DNA of 64,000 bases from Mycobacterium pseudokansasii (GCF_900566075.1 NZ_UPHU01000001.1:3470324-3534323); one strand, 5' to 3'; shown: positions 43,562-53,212, numbered from the stretch's first letter. A program made the numbers and translations. The notes: generated from the letters alone by a model not told the origin.

Positions 43562-45020
43562 GAGGTTGTCCCGGGCGTCGTAGAACTTGAGGTGGCGGTC
43601 CCCCGCTTGAGACCTGCCGTGTGGTAGGTGTCGGGCGTTCCGCCAAGAACACCAACTGCAAGGGGACCACCACCGTGAAGAAGACTAACCAGAATTTGGC
43701 CGTGGACGCGACGGCGCCCGCGATCCCAGAACACGTCAGTGTGGCGATGGCCGAGATCGCCGAGAACATGCAGGAGGGCCTGCTGGCTTTGGCCGTGGGC
43801 GCCGGTCTGCAGGTGATGCAGATGCTGATGGAGGCCGACGTGACAGCGTTGGCTGGGCCGAAGGGCCGCCATGATGCGGCGCGGACAGCGGTGCGCCACG
43901 GCCGTGAACGCGGCTCGGTGACCCTGGGTGGTCGCCGGGTGCCGGTGACCCGCCCACGGGTGCGGGCCGCCGACGGGGCGGGCGAACTGCCGGTCGCCTC
44001 GTATGAGTTGTTCAGTTCGACGGAGATTCTGGGCAAGATGGCGATGGAGAAGATGCTCGCCGGGCTCTCGACCCGCCGTTACCCGGTCGGGCTGGAGCCG
44101 GTCGGGCAGCAGGTCACCGAAACATCCTCGGCGACAAGCAAGTCAGCGGTCTCCCGCAGGTTCGTCGCGATGACCGAGACCGCGCTGGCCGAGCTGCTCG
44201 CCGCGGATCTGTCGGGGCTGGATCTGGTGGCGTTGATGATCGATGGGGTGCACTTCGCCGAATCGTGCTGTGTGGTGGCCCTGGGTATCGGCATCGACGG
44301 GGTCAAGCATCCGTTGGCGTTGGTGGAGGGCTCCACGGAGAACGCGACCCTGGTTACCGGCCTGCTGGTGGACTTGCGGGAACGGGGCCTGGACGTGACC
44401 CGGCCGATGCTGGTCGGCCTGGACGGGTCCAAGGCGCTGCGCAAGGCGGTAGTCGACGTGCTCGACCATCCGGTCATCCAACGTTGTCAGCTCCATAAGA
44501 TCAGGAATGTGAAAGACCATCTGCCGCAACGGCTTCGCAGCACCGCCGGCCGCAGGATGACCGACGCCTACCACGCCGACTCGGCGCTGGAGGCCGAGGC
44601 GGCCCTGCTGGCCCTGGCCGCCGAACTCGACCGTACCCACCCGGGCGCGGCGGCCAGCCTGCGCGAGGGCCTCGATGAGACGCTCACGGTGCTACGCCTC
44701 GGCGTGCCGCCCACGCTGGCGCGGACACTACGCTCGACGAACAGCATCGAATCGATGATCTCGGTGTGCCGCGAGCACGCCGGGAACGTCAAACGCTGGC
44801 GCGACGGGCAGATGGCGCTGCGCTGGTGCGCGGCTGGGATGGTCGAGGCCGGCAAGCAGTTCCGTCGCGTCAACGGTCACCTGCACCTGCCGGCACTACG
44901 GACCGCGCTCGAACATGAAGCCGCCAAACATGTCGGACCCGTCGCGCACAATGATCAGGTGAGCGCAGCCTGATGCTCACCGGACCGCCACCGAAGTTCC
45001 ACGGGACTCGGGACATCCTC
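43562..45020 (+). mobile_element. IS256-family insertion sequence with 8-bp target duplication
   Basis: Bounded by imperfect inverted repeats (left GAGGTTGTCCCG, right GAGGATGTCCCG on the opposite strand; further inside both ends share GGTGGCGGTCC). The 8 bases TGGAGGGT occur at 43554-43561 and again at 45021-45028, the target duplication size usual for this family. Length 1459 bases with one transposase gene. It sits inside the IS3-family remnant. Confidence 0.88.
43675..44973 (+). CDS. IS256-family (Mutator-type) transposase
   Basis: A 432-residue DDE transposase. Characteristic segments are ALMIDGVHFAESCCVVALGIGIDGVKHPLALVEGSTENA with the first catalytic Asp, VGLDGSKALRKAV with the second, and QRCQLHKIRNVKDHLP, then the C-terminal RSTNSIESMISVCREHAGNVKRW with the Glu. 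The GTG at 43675 has an AAGGGG ribosome site upstream; an earlier GTG at 43621 is possible. The frame is intact. Confidence 0.9.
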   Translation: MKKTNQNLAVDATAPAIPEHVSVAMAEIAENMQEGLLALAVGAGLQVMQMLMEADVTALAGPKGRHDAARTAVRHGRERGSVTLGGRRVPVTRPRVRAADGAGELPVASYELFSSTEILGKMAMEKMLAGLSTRRYPVGLEPVGQQVTETSSATSKSAVSRRFVAMTETALAELLAADLSGLDLVALMIDGVHFAESCCVVALGIGIDGVKHPLALVEGSTENATLVTGLLVDLRERGLDVTRPMLVGLDGSKALRKAVVDVLDHPVIQRCQLHKIRNVKDHLPQRLRSTAGRRMTDAYHADSALEAEAALLALAAELDRTHPGAAASLREGLDETLTVLRLGVPPTLARTLRSTNSIESMISVCREHAGNVKRWRDGQMALRWCAAGMVEAGKQFRRVNGHLHLPALRTALEHEAAKHVGPVAHNDQVSAA

Positions 45021-45116
45021 TGGAGGGTAGCCGGTGGTTGTTGGTCGTGTTCGGTGTAGTAAACCTCCTCGTATTCGTCGGGTGAGAGTCCGCCCAGGCC
45101 AGCCTGGATACGGCGC

Positions 45117-45127
45117 GGGGGGGGGGG
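45117..45127. repeat. Run of 11 G
   Basis: A homopolymer of 11 guanines at the broken edge of the IS3-family remnant. Such tracts slip in replication and in sequencing. It is not inside an intact gene. Confidence 0.85.
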
Positions 45128-45211
45128 TATGGCCGCAGCGATCATCGACACCGGACGCTGCCGATACGCAGTGGAGTGCGCAAGCGCGACAACGCGAATA
45201 ACCTTACTGAG

Positions 45212-45751
45212 GTGACGACTAACCAGCCGCCCGCACCGCAGTGGACACCGCCCCACCCCGTTCAGCTCGCACCACGCTCACGCACCTGGCCGTTAGTAGC
45301 CGTGGCGGGCATCGGCATTGTGGCCATAGTGCTGAGCGCTGCGGCTTTGATCGTGGCTTTGACGCGCCCTCCATCCAGCAGCCCAGCCGCAGCACCGGCG
45401 ACGACAGCATCGCCGATATACACCCCCGCCGAAACCGCCGCCGCGCACCAGAAGTTATGTGACGTGTACAAACTGGCGGCGCGGGAAGTGCAGATACACA
45501 CCAGTGGCGACAACCAACCGCTCGCAGTCGCTGCGACCGTTAACGGCGCGGTCATGTTGGAACAGGCAATACGTGCAGCTCCGGCGCTTGCACCCGCCGA
45601 GCGCGCCGCCGCGCTCGCACTCGCTGAGTCTTATACCAACGCTAACGCTGTGGGTAGCTTCACCAGTCGAGACGATCCAGCGGGCCAGGCTTTGATCGAT
45701 GATGTAATCGCGAAGGACGCACGTATGAAGGCCTTGTGCGGTGCCGGCTGA
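45212..45751 (+). CDS. Membrane-anchored protein, intact copy
   Basis: A 179-residue protein with one N-terminal helix (VAVAGIGIVAIVLSAAALIVALTRP), a low-complexity spacer and an extracytoplasmic helical domain (AETAAAHQKLCDVYKLAAREVQI, NGAVMLEQAIRAAPAL, DDVIAKDARMKALCGAG) with two Cys that could pair. The GTG at 45212 and the upstream sequence are shared with the paralogue at 42993, so the pair arose by tandem duplication including the promoter. Its stop lies inside the next gene (overlap 11 bases). Proteins of this type accompany Rv2082-like genes in mycobacteria; function unknown. Confidence 0.75.
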   Translation: MTTNQPPAPQWTPPHPVQLAPRSRTWPLVAVAGIGIVAIVLSAAALIVALTRPPSSSPAAAPATTASPIYTPAETAAAHQKLCDVYKLAAREVQIHTSGDNQPLAVAATVNGAVMLEQAIRAAPALAPAERAAALALAESYTNANAVGSFTSRDDPAGQALIDDVIAKDARMKALCGAG

Positions 45752-47894
45752 TCTTCCGCCGGGCAAGTGGTCGGCAGTATTGGTGGGTCCGTGGTGGTGC
45801 GGACGACCGGATGCGGTGACATCTGCGGTCACCTATTGGAGCAATGCAGGGGCGGTCAAACGCAACGAGGCCAGCGATCTGCACGACAGGCGGACGCATT
45901 TGGGAGTTAATCAGGGTCGTACTGCTGAGGATTTGTTGGATCGGTATTGGCGCGGCGAGCAACGTCTGACGACGATTGCTCACCAATGCCAGGTTAAAAG
46001 TGAACAGAGTGATCGTGTCGCGGATGCGGTGAATCATTTGCGTGACCGACTGAAAGAAATTGCGAAGTCGGGCAACGAGGAGATCGACCAGATCATTTCC
46101 GGTCAGGGGTCAACAGAATCAAAAGTTGCCGCAGTGAATGCGGTCATCGCGACCAAGAATGCAACCGCGGCCAATGCGGCAGGAATTGCGATGTCCAACC
46201 TTGTCGATGCGACCCAGCGGGTGCTTGACGTAACCATCGGTGGTGATGCCCGCACATGGCTGCGCGAACACGGCGTGAACCTCGACGGCCCCCCACCATC
46301 GCGGCCAATCACCGCCGAAGACTTGCAGTCGCCGTCGACAGCGCCGTCTGCAGCAGCATTCAGCGGTGGGCAATTGGCACCTGCAACGCCTGCGGGTGAA
46401 GAAGCCTCGAAAGCATCGCCCGAAATCGCGCCATTCAATGGTGCTCAAATAGGGTCAGTGGCCCCGCCAGCGAGTGGCAGCTCACCCAAAACACCCGCTC
46501 GAACGGTGCCATTCGCGGGTGCTCAAATGGCTCCAGCAGTCCCACCAACGAATACCATCACCCCCTCGCCGCCTCCGGGTGTCCCCGCTATCGGTGGCCC
46601 GTCGGTGCCAGGCGTTTCAGCGCCAGCATCACCAGCGGCCGCAACCGCCCCGCTGTCACCGCAGTCGTTGAGCCAGTCGTTCACGACAGGCATGATGACT
46701 GGCGCGCCGGCGGCCGCGGGTACCCAATCCCTATCGGAGGGTGCGCTGCATGCGGCCACCCAACCACTTTCACCGGCAACACCGTTTACTGCCCCACCTA
46801 TGGCGGGCACCCCGACAATCCCGGCCAGCGCACCGGTTGTGCAGCATGTTCCCGACGCAGCAGCGGCTGCCAGCCCGGCCCCGGTGGTATCGCCACCCGC
46901 TGATACCACCATGACGTCGGTGGCACCGGTGATGACCAGTGGCCAAGCCCCCGCACCCGTCGCACCGGTCAGTGCCACGCCGGCCGGACCCTTGCCCGCA
47001 TACGGCGCTGATTTGCGTCCACCCGTCATCACCCCACCGGTTGCACCGGCGACGCCGACAGGACCCGTCTCGGGTGCGGCCGTGGCGGCCTCCGTCTCAT
47101 CATCACCCTCGGCCGGCAGCTCACTCGTATCACCGGTAGCCAAATCCACCAGCCAAACCGCGGCCCAAGGCCAACCAGCCAGCGCTTCCTCACCACTAGC
47201 CGGCGCCACGGTAGCCGCAGCCGCGGGCGCCGCCGCTGGCGACACCGGCCGGCGAACAGCTGAACAGCAGCGCTTGCGGCGCATCGTCGATGCGGTGGCC
47301 CGCCAAGAGCCGGCCCTCTCCTGGGCTGCCGGGCTACGCGACGACGCGCGTACCACCCTGCTGGTCACCGACCTCGCAGGCGGTTGGATCCCCCCGCATG
47401 TTCGGCTGCCTGCTCATCTGACCCTGCTCGAACCGGCCACCCGGCGCCGCGACGCCACGGTTGAAGACCTGCTCGGCGCCGTCACGGTCGCAGCCGTACA
47501 CCACCCCCATGGCTACGTCAGCGAAGCCGGACCCGACGCCCCCGCGCTCAGCGGCGACCGCACCGCACGCAGCGCACCCACCATCGACGAACTCGGGCCA
47601 ACCCTGATCGACCACGTCCGCCGCCAAGACGGACTACCCCGCGTCGCCCAAGCAGTCGCCATCGCCGCCGTCCGCAAATACGGCGTCCCCGACAACGAAG
47701 CCGAACTAATACGCGACAAGACCACAGAAATCCGCCAATCAGTACTGACCGCATACCCCGACCACGACATAGCTTCGGTGGTCGACTGGATGCTTTTAGC
47801 GGCGATTGGTGCTCTGATTGATGGAGACCAAACGGGGGCGAACTATCACCTCGCCTGGGCACTAGCCACCACGTCAACGAGGAGATGCACATGA
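45741..47894 (+). CDS. ESX secretion-associated protein, Rv2082 homologue
   Basis: A 717-residue protein, similar to Rv2082 (721). The N-terminal 180 residues form a helical domain with LVGPWWCGRPD, LGVNQGRTAEDLLDRYWRGEQRL and ATQRVLDVTIGGDARTWLREHGVNLD. A long Pro/Ala/Thr-rich, repeat-like linker covers roughly residues 190-510. The last 200 residues (SWAAGLRDDARTTLLVTDLAGGWIPP, IDELGPTLIDHVRRQDGLPRVAQAVA, SVVDWMLLAAIGALIDGD) are the C-domain I recall as DUF5631/5632. It starts with GTG overlapping the upstream gene and overlaps the next gene by ATGA. Probably exported or acting at an ESX system; role unknown. Confidence 0.83.
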   Translation: MPADLPPGKWSAVLVGPWWCGRPDAVTSAVTYWSNAGAVKRNEASDLHDRRTHLGVNQGRTAEDLLDRYWRGEQRLTTIAHQCQVKSEQSDRVADAVNHLRDRLKEIAKSGNEEIDQIISGQGSTESKVAAVNAVIATKNATAANAAGIAMSNLVDATQRVLDVTIGGDARTWLREHGVNLDGPPPSRPITAEDLQSPSTAPSAAAFSGGQLAPATPAGEEASKASPEIAPFNGAQIGSVAPPASGSSPKTPARTVPFAGAQMAPAVPPTNTITPSPPPGVPAIGGPSVPGVSAPASPAAATAPLSPQSLSQSFTTGMMTGAPAAAGTQSLSEGALHAATQPLSPATPFTAPPMAGTPTIPASAPVVQHVPDAAAAASPAPVVSPPADTTMTSVAPVMTSGQAPAPVAPVSATPAGPLPAYGADLRPPVITPPVAPATPTGPVSGAAVAASVSSSPSAGSSLVSPVAKSTSQTAAQGQPASASSPLAGATVAAAAGAAAGDTGRRTAEQQRLRRIVDAVARQEPALSWAAGLRDDARTTLLVTDLAGGWIPPHVRLPAHLTLLEPATRRRDATVEDLLGAVTVAAVHHPHGYVSEAGPDAPALSGDRTARSAPTIDELGPTLIDHVRRQDGLPRVAQAVAIAAVRKYGVPDNEAELIRDKTTEIRQSVLTAYPDHDIASVVDWMLLAAIGALIDGDQTGANYHLAWALATTSTRRCT

Positions 47895-48871
47895 CCGGAT
47901 TCAAGGCATATCCCGGCATTTATGGGGGGGCCGCCGATGCACCGGCGCCGACGCCGTTGGCTCCCGGTCCGGTGCATGCTGGTGGGACAGGGTATATGGA
48001 CGTTGGCGTGACGGGATTTGGCCTGTCCACCAACGCCGATCTCGGAACCACCAACACCGACATCGCGGCCGACGATGCCGATCGCCGAGGGCACGCGGCC
48101 GACGCCGCGCGCAAGTTTCCGGCCAATGAGGCCGACGCGGCGCAGCAGTTCCAGGGCGTTGGCGCTCAGGGCGGAGCTCAGCAGGCCACCCAGATGATCC
48201 AACAGGCAGTGTCGGGCATTACAGGCGCGATCGGGGGGGCGGTCGGCGGGATCTTGGGCCCGCTCACCCAACTTCCGCAACAGGCCATGCAAGCCGGACA
48301 GGGCGCAATGCAGCCATTGATGAGCGCTTTCCAGCAGGCCCACGGTGCTGAGGGTCTGGAGGCGGCAGACGGGGCACGGCTGGTGGACAACCTCGAAGAC
48401 GGATCGGGTCTTGGCGGCGGCGGAGGCGGCGCTGGCGGCGAGCTCGGCTCCGGCATCGGCGGTGGCACTACGCCCACCGGCTACCTGGGACCACCACCCG
48501 TGCCGACGTCGTCACCGCCGACCACTCCTGCTGGCTCAGCGGCAAAGTCCGTTGCAGCGACACCTCCCGGTGGCACGCCGCCTACGTCGACGCCGATGGG
48601 CGCAACCGGGATGCCAATGATGCCCCCGGGCGCGATGGGCGCAGGCGGCCAAGGGGGCAGTAAGGACAAGCCGGTGGAAAAGCGAGTAACAGCCCCGGGC
48701 GTGCCCAATGGTCAACCGGTCAAGGGCCGCCTAACGGCCCCGCCCAGTGTTCCGGTGAAGACAAGTGACGACAAACCGCCCGTCGTCACCCGATCCACGC
48801 GACGGATCCTGCTGCCCGACTATAAGGACCCCGGGCGCACCGGGTCCGACGAGAAGACAGACGGTGACTGA
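47891..48871 (+). CDS. Rv2083 homologue, proline/glycine-rich secretion-associated protein
   Basis: A 326-residue protein matching Rv2083 in position and length class. The first part has GFKAYPGIYGG and GLSTNADLGTTNTDIAADDADRRGHAADAARKFPANEADAAQQF, then a Gln/Gly-rich amphipathic stretch (QQAVSGITGAIGGAVGGILGPLTQLPQQAM). The second half is Pro/Thr/Gly-rich and disordered, ending in a basic segment (RSTRRILLPDYKD). I chose the ATG at 47891, which has GAGGAG in good position and overlaps the Rv2082-like stop as ATGA; the ATG at 47885 is an alternative. Confidence 0.8.
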   Translation: MTGFKAYPGIYGGAADAPAPTPLAPGPVHAGGTGYMDVGVTGFGLSTNADLGTTNTDIAADDADRRGHAADAARKFPANEADAAQQFQGVGAQGGAQQATQMIQQAVSGITGAIGGAVGGILGPLTQLPQQAMQAGQGAMQPLMSAFQQAHGAEGLEAADGARLVDNLEDGSGLGGGGGGAGGELGSGIGGGTTPTGYLGPPPVPTSSPPTTPAGSAAKSVAATPPGGTPPTSTPMGATGMPMMPPGAMGAGGQGGSKDKPVEKRVTAPGVPNGQPVKGRLTAPPSVPVKTSDDKPPVVTRSTRRILLPDYKDPGRTGSDEKTDGD

Positions 48872-49856
48872 GGATCCGCTGTCGGCGTTCGATGTGATTT
48901 GTTCAGAGATCGAACGCCAGTTGCGCGGCGGCGAAGTGTTCGCGGACGAGCGCGCGGCATTCGAGTTGCTACACACCGTTATTGCGCTCGACATAGAGCC
49001 GCGGCCGGCCACTATCGCGCAAGGCGTGCTGTACGAGGCCCTGAAGACGGCCCGCGCCGAGCTGTATGGACACCTGACGCGGCTCTGGCATGCCCGCCGT
49101 GAGGTGCTCGAAGCACGACGGGAACAGTGGCTCGCTGGTCAACGCGACGTGCGGGCACTGCTACGTGACGTACTGAATGTGTTGTTGGCGGCCATCGCCG
49201 CAGCAGCGGTCGAGCGGACCTACGCGTTGGCCGAGCAGCACGCGATGGCGGCCGCGGTCATCGCTGAAATATGTGGCGACACAACGGTTGTCGTGGCACG
49301 ACGCAACGCGGTGCACCGAGCGGTCACCGAGGCGATCCGCGTCTCGGCGCGCGGCACGGTGGTGGCGGAGGATGTTGATCCAAGCGGGCCGATCGAGGTG
49401 ATCCGCGCAGACGTCGCACGGCGATTACGCGGAGAGGCGTCGACCGATTTTCGCGCCGCCGGTGAGCTGATGATCGCGGTGCGCTACCTGCTGGATCGAC
49501 AGCCGGGCGAGCAACTCAGTTATGGCCCGCTGCGCGACGGTGTGCAGGCGGCCCGTGAGCCCGTCTATCAGCGCCTGGTTGCGCTATGGCAGGCCCGCCG
49601 CTCGAAAACCAACACCGGCAGGGAGATGCACGATCTCGACGTGCTACTTATAGATCTGGATAACGTTGTGGCGCAGGCGAGTACGGCCATCGCCATTGAA
49701 CAGGCGTACGCGCGAGCCGAACGCCGTGCAATGGCAGCGGCGGTGGTTGCCGAAATTCGCGGCGACGGGCCGGGTATCGGCAGCCAGCTTAAGGCGGTAC
49801 AGAGAGCCGCCGCCGACGCACTCGGCGCACTGGAAGCGCTCAGCACCACCGTTTAG
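48864..49856 (+). CDS. Rv2084 homologue, alpha-helical protein of unknown function
   Basis: A 330-residue, mostly helical cytoplasmic protein with an internal repeat: TIAQGVLYEALKTARAELYGHLTRLWHARRE resembles SYGPLRDGVQAAREPVYQRLVALWQARRS, and ERTYALAEQHAMAAAVIAEICGD resembles EQAYARAERRAMAAAVVAEIRGD. So it consists of two similar halves. It starts with GTG inside the end of the Rv2083 homologue (8-base overlap). Shorter than the 378 residues I recall for Rv2084. A degenerate piece of a second copy lies at 57600-57790. Confidence 0.78.
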   Translation: MTEDPLSAFDVICSEIERQLRGGEVFADERAAFELLHTVIALDIEPRPATIAQGVLYEALKTARAELYGHLTRLWHARREVLEARREQWLAGQRDVRALLRDVLNVLLAAIAAAAVERTYALAEQHAMAAAVIAEICGDTTVVVARRNAVHRAVTEAIRVSARGTVVAEDVDPSGPIEVIRADVARRLRGEASTDFRAAGELMIAVRYLLDRQPGEQLSYGPLRDGVQAAREPVYQRLVALWQARRSKTNTGREMHDLDVLLIDLDNVVAQASTAIAIEQAYARAERRAMAAAVVAEIRGDGPGIGSQLKAVQRAAADALGALEALSTTV

Positions 49857-49917
49857 GCCTCAGACACCGGTCGGGCCAGTTTGGAGTAGAGCGCCGACAG
49901 CGCCGGTGTCGACACGC

Positions 49918-50418
49918 CTACAGCGGATTTGCGTAGCGCCGGGGTTCATTGACTGCCGGCGAGGCTTCATTGCGCCGTATTTCCGGCGGCGCATGCCGAT
50001 ACTCGTTGGGAATGTCTGACACACGCTCGGGGAGGCCTTCGGTTTGATCGCCTCGCCAGTGGATGGTGTCTAGATCATCCTGCGGCTCAACGCAAACCGG
50101 ACCCGACCAGCCCTCTTCAAGGTCGAGGAGGTAGTAATACAACGCCGGATCATCAAAGTCGGTCCACGGCCCAGGATCTATGAGGGACTTCCTGGTGTCA
50201 CGGACGAGGCCCCAAGCAATTTCTGACGGTGGCGCCTGGTACACCAGGTACATCATGGGACCTTCGGTCCACGCATGGGAAACCAAGAACACGTAGTACC
50301 CCGGCGCTTCTCTCCCGGCATTGTCAGCGTTCTTAATCACGATGTACCGCAACAACTTTTGCAGCACATCGGAGGCGAACTGTCGCTGCCCTTCTGCCGG
50401 ATCAGTTGATGGGGACAT
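49918..50418 (-). CDS. Unknown acidic protein, possible immunity protein
   Basis: A 166-residue acidic cytoplasmic protein (VFLVSHAWTEGPMMYLVYQAPPSEIAWGLVRDTRKSLIDPG, ALYYYLLDLEEGWSGP). I recognise no family. Its start lies 17 bases inside the end of a 49-residue open frame on the same strand, and it lies in the minus-strand run of the Rv2077c-like toxin and its partner, so an immunity role is possible. Confidence 0.55.
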   Translation of the reverse strand: MSPSTDPAEGQRQFASDVLQKLLRYIVIKNADNAGREAPGYYVFLVSHAWTEGPMMYLVYQAPPSEIAWGLVRDTRKSLIDPGPWTDFDDPALYYYLLDLEEGWSGPVCVEPQDDLDTIHWRGDQTEGLPERVSDIPNEYRHAPPEIRRNEASPAVNEPRRYANPL

Positions 50419-50551
50419 AGTTGTTCACCCACGGTGGTGTCCAGGTCCAGTTCGGCCCAATTTCTACTACTCCACTACCCCCTGCCAGGGGATACATGGT
50501 GATCACCCCCTTCTGTCCACCGCCGGGCACGGTCGGATTGCCTTGGCTCAT
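50402..50551 (-). CDS. Small open frame before the acidic protein
   Basis: A 49-residue frame (ATG 50551) reading MSQGNPTVPGGGQKGVITMYP and ending TWTPPWVNNYVPIN. It overlaps the start of the gene at 49918-50418. The order small tip, then overlapping acidic gene is like a toxin tail followed by immunity, but there is no homology to confirm this. Confidence 0.35.
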   Translation of the reverse strand: MSQGNPTVPGGGQKGVITMYPLAGGSGVVEIGPNWTWTPPWVNNYVPIN

Positions 50552-50618
50552 GTTGGCGATTCGTGAGACTTTCGTCAGAGGGCGGCAGCCATCGGGTCTG
50601 GCCGTACGAGCCTCTCGT

Positions 50619-51221
50619 TCATGGCGAATACGTGTACTGCTCGCGCACCTCCATCACTGATTCCCACTGGGGAAATCCGGCGATTATTTCTGCATCGGAC
50701 AACTCCATCATGTCCGGCGGCGCGCCGTCTAGGCCATCGACGTGTCCGATGTAGATCCGAGCGGTTAGTCCCGACATGGACAACCAATCGAAGTTCAAGA
50801 CATACTCGGTCAATTTTTCAATGGCGGGCATCGCCCTTGGATCAGCAACTGTTCCGGGACGATCCGCGTCTCTTGCCCATATGTCGCCACCATTCGGTGC
50901 GATCAGCGGAGGGATATTAGACGTTGTCGGTGTCCAATAGCCTCGTGTGGAGTACCACGGATACTGGCGACTGGCATCGTTCGACCAGTCGACCTTCCCG
51001 ACACCCGTTAGCACGACGAGAGCAGTATTTGAATCCTCGAAACCGCTCCATCGGATATCGAAGATAATTCCGGCGCGCGAGCGCTGCGGCGAAAGGCGCA
51101 TATCGATAAACTCGGCTTCATTTAGAGCGCCCTGCTCGGTTAATGGGTTCGCCTTAGAAACTGTAGTCAGCATGACCTCCGGCGCGAACTCATAAAGTTC
51201 GCGAATCGAATAAGCGTTCAT
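50619..51221 (-). CDS. Candidate immunity protein of the Rv2077c-like toxin
   Basis: A 200-residue cytoplasmic protein. The N-terminus (SIRELYEFAPEVMLTTVSKANPLTEQGALNEAEFIDM) is shared with the shorter gene at 33787. In the middle there are Trp-rich segments (GYWTPTTSNIPPL), and it ends VMEVREQYTYSP. It begins 16 bases after the stop of the toxin tip at 51238, and the ATG at 51221 is preferred over the longer frame. Position downstream of Rv2077c-like sequence suggests the counterpart of Rv2076c. The first 68 bases lie inside the 614-bp direct repeat. Confidence 0.65.
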   Translation of the reverse strand: MNAYSIRELYEFAPEVMLTTVSKANPLTEQGALNEAEFIDMRLSPQRSRAGIIFDIRWSGFEDSNTALVVLTGVGKVDWSNDASRQYPWYSTRGYWTPTTSNIPPLIAPNGGDIWARDADRPGTVADPRAMPAIEKLTEYVLNFDWLSMSGLTARIYIGHVDGLDGAPPDMMELSDAEIIAGFPQWESVMEVREQYTYSP

Positions 51222-51767
51222 ATGAAAGATCCTATCATCAGTTTGGCACGGGTATATGCGCAAAGGGATCTGAAGATAACATCGTCCGACCAGTAAACAG
51301 GTCCACTTCTTGACTCATAATATTGAGGTAATTCAAATATCCGTGGGGGTACTGGGCTGTTGGTTCCATCACTCGGATCGATACGACGCGTGGATCAATG
51401 CCTGGTTGATTTGGCGTTATCGAATAGATCCAACCTTGTCCAGATTTCGCCGGGGTGTCTGAGATAACTCCAGGCGGAACGCCGGGCAGGTTGACTCCGC
51501 CCGGGCCGATTACATTCGTGGGCGGGTGCTGCTGCGGTAAGACGTCTAGGTATTGTTGCTTTTCGGCGTTAAGTAATTGGGTTTCGACGTGAAAATCAGA
51601 TCTTCGTGGATCGCTGGGGGGGAGCGATTCAATAAATGGCTTATAGATATGGTTGTGCTCCCATATCCTCTTGTTGACATCCTTCAACCCAGCGGCAGCT
51701 TGCTCACGCGACATCGGCTGCTCCGGCGGAGGTGGGCCTTGTTTCCAGGTGTGGTCGACGGCCTGGA
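51154..51767. repeat. 614-bp direct repeat, left copy
   Basis: Identical by eye to 55978-56591. It flanks the IS1549-like element on the left. It contains the 5' end of the immunity gene and the 3' half of the Rv2077c-like toxin gene. Interpreted as an unusually long target duplication made by the element. Confidence 0.9.
51238..51767 (-). pseudogene. 3' fragment of the Rv2077c-like toxin gene (duplicated part)
   Basis: The last 176 codons of the toxin gene, from HTWKQGPPPPEQPMSREQAAAGLKDVN to the end SDPFAHIPVPN, identical to the same part of the copy at 56062. The upstream part is cut by the IS1549-like element. It exists only because of the 614-bp duplication. A short internal start (MSREQAAAG at 51714) is open but probably not a gene. 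Confidence 0.8.
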
Positions 51768-53212
51768 CCTGACTTCGGTCATTTAGTGCGTAGGTCGGCT
51801 CCGCTGATTTGGGCGAGGGCGTCGCGTAGGTCGGCGGGCAGTGGATCGGCGGCGGTGAGGGTGTGTTGGCCGGCTCGGATGTCCACGGTGCGGTATCGGC
51901 GTGTGGTGCGCACGAATTGCCGGATACTCCAACCGGTTTGGTGTTCGATCCAGTGGCTGACTGCGAGCGCGGCGAACACGATGTTTAGGTGGGCCTCGAT
52001 GGACTCGCGTTTGTGGTGGTAGATCGGGCGGGCGGCCAGGTCGTGCTTGGACATCCGGAACGCCTTCTCGATCCGCCACAACTGGTGATACGCATCGATG
52101 ACGAAGTCTGCGGTCTGGCCGGTCAGGTTGGTGGTGTAGCCCTTGATCCCGGCCAACTCGCGGGCTTTGGCTTCTAACTCCCGGTTCACCGACCGGTTCT
52201 CGCCGGTCACGGTGATGAACCGGTTGCGTTTGAGGGGGGCCTTCCCGTCGACGGCGGCCTGGGCTTTGGCTACCTGCTCATCGATACCACGCAGGGTGCG
52301 CCGGGCCCGGTCAGCACGGTACTGGTAGAAGATGACCCGGTCGGGGATCCCGCGGGCCTTCTCCTTGCTGCTGGCCGGCCAGGCCTGGGTGAAGATGTGC
52401 CCGTCAGGGATGTCCTCGCCGGGATGCTTGTCGCGCCATTCGCGTATGACGCCGGGCAGGAACGGGATCCTGGAGCCGAGGATGAAGGTCAGCCCGGCGG
52501 CGTAGATCGCTTTCTGGTTGTCCTCGGAGATCATGCCGGCATCAGCGACCACTGTGACATCGGTGAGTTGGTGGGCCTTCTTGAAGGCGTTGATGACGGG
52601 CAGCATCGTCTTGGTTTCACCCTTGTCGCCTTCAAATGCGTGTACTGCCAATGGAAATCCAGTCGCATCGGTGAGCAGGCCGATGGTGATCTGCGGTTCG
52701 AGCCGACGTTCTTTGGAGAATCCGGGCTCGCGGAATCCGTCGGCCTTATCGGTCTCGAAGTACAGCGTCGAGACGTCGTAGAGCACCAACGACGCCGGCC
52801 CCAACGCCGCCTGAACCGCGCACGCCTTGGACAACGCCCGGCCGAAAGCCGCTGTGGCGAACCGCGGCAGGTGCCGGGTCAGGGTGCGGTAGGACACCGT
52901 GGCGATACCGGTCTCGGCCAGTACCCGCAGCGAGTCGGCCTTACTGGTCGGCTCGATGATCCGGGCCAGCACCAGATCCCGGAACACCTCATCGGCTCCA
53001 GCGGCCCGATCGAAGCCAAGCCGGACATACGCAGCGCACAAGCTGTCCCACAAAAACGCCATCCGCGAAGAGACGATTTCCAAAGAGGCACCGGATATTT
53101 CGGTGTCACCGACATCAAGGTCGAGGGTCTGCTGACCTCCAGTAAGTGTCAATGGCCAGGTTGAAGTATCCGCTGGTGGCCAGATAGAAGTATCCACCCC
53201 GTGCGGTAGTTC

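Larger units (their letters stand above)
43499..45127 (-). mobile_element. Remnant of an IS3-family element (3' end), carrying an IS256-family insertion
   Basis: After removal of the IS256-family element and its target duplication, the minus strand reads RRIQAGLGGLSPDEYEEVYY, TEHDQQPPATLQLEGANPR and a TAG at 43529-43531, the typical C-terminal end of an IS3-type transposase. It is followed by a terminal sequence starting TGAAGTTCCCCCGG on the plus strand at 43499. The rest of the element is missing: the reading stops at a run of 11 G (45117-45127). It interrupts the membrane-protein gene at 42993. Confidence 0.72.

Noticed and set aside
45117..45127. Phase-variable G tract
   Set aside because: The run of 11 G is not inside or directly before an intact gene; it marks a deletion edge of an IS remnant.
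51238..51714. 158-residue protein starting MSREQAAAG
   Set aside because: It is the duplicated 3' part of the Rv2077c-like gene created by the 614-base repeat, not a gene of its own.
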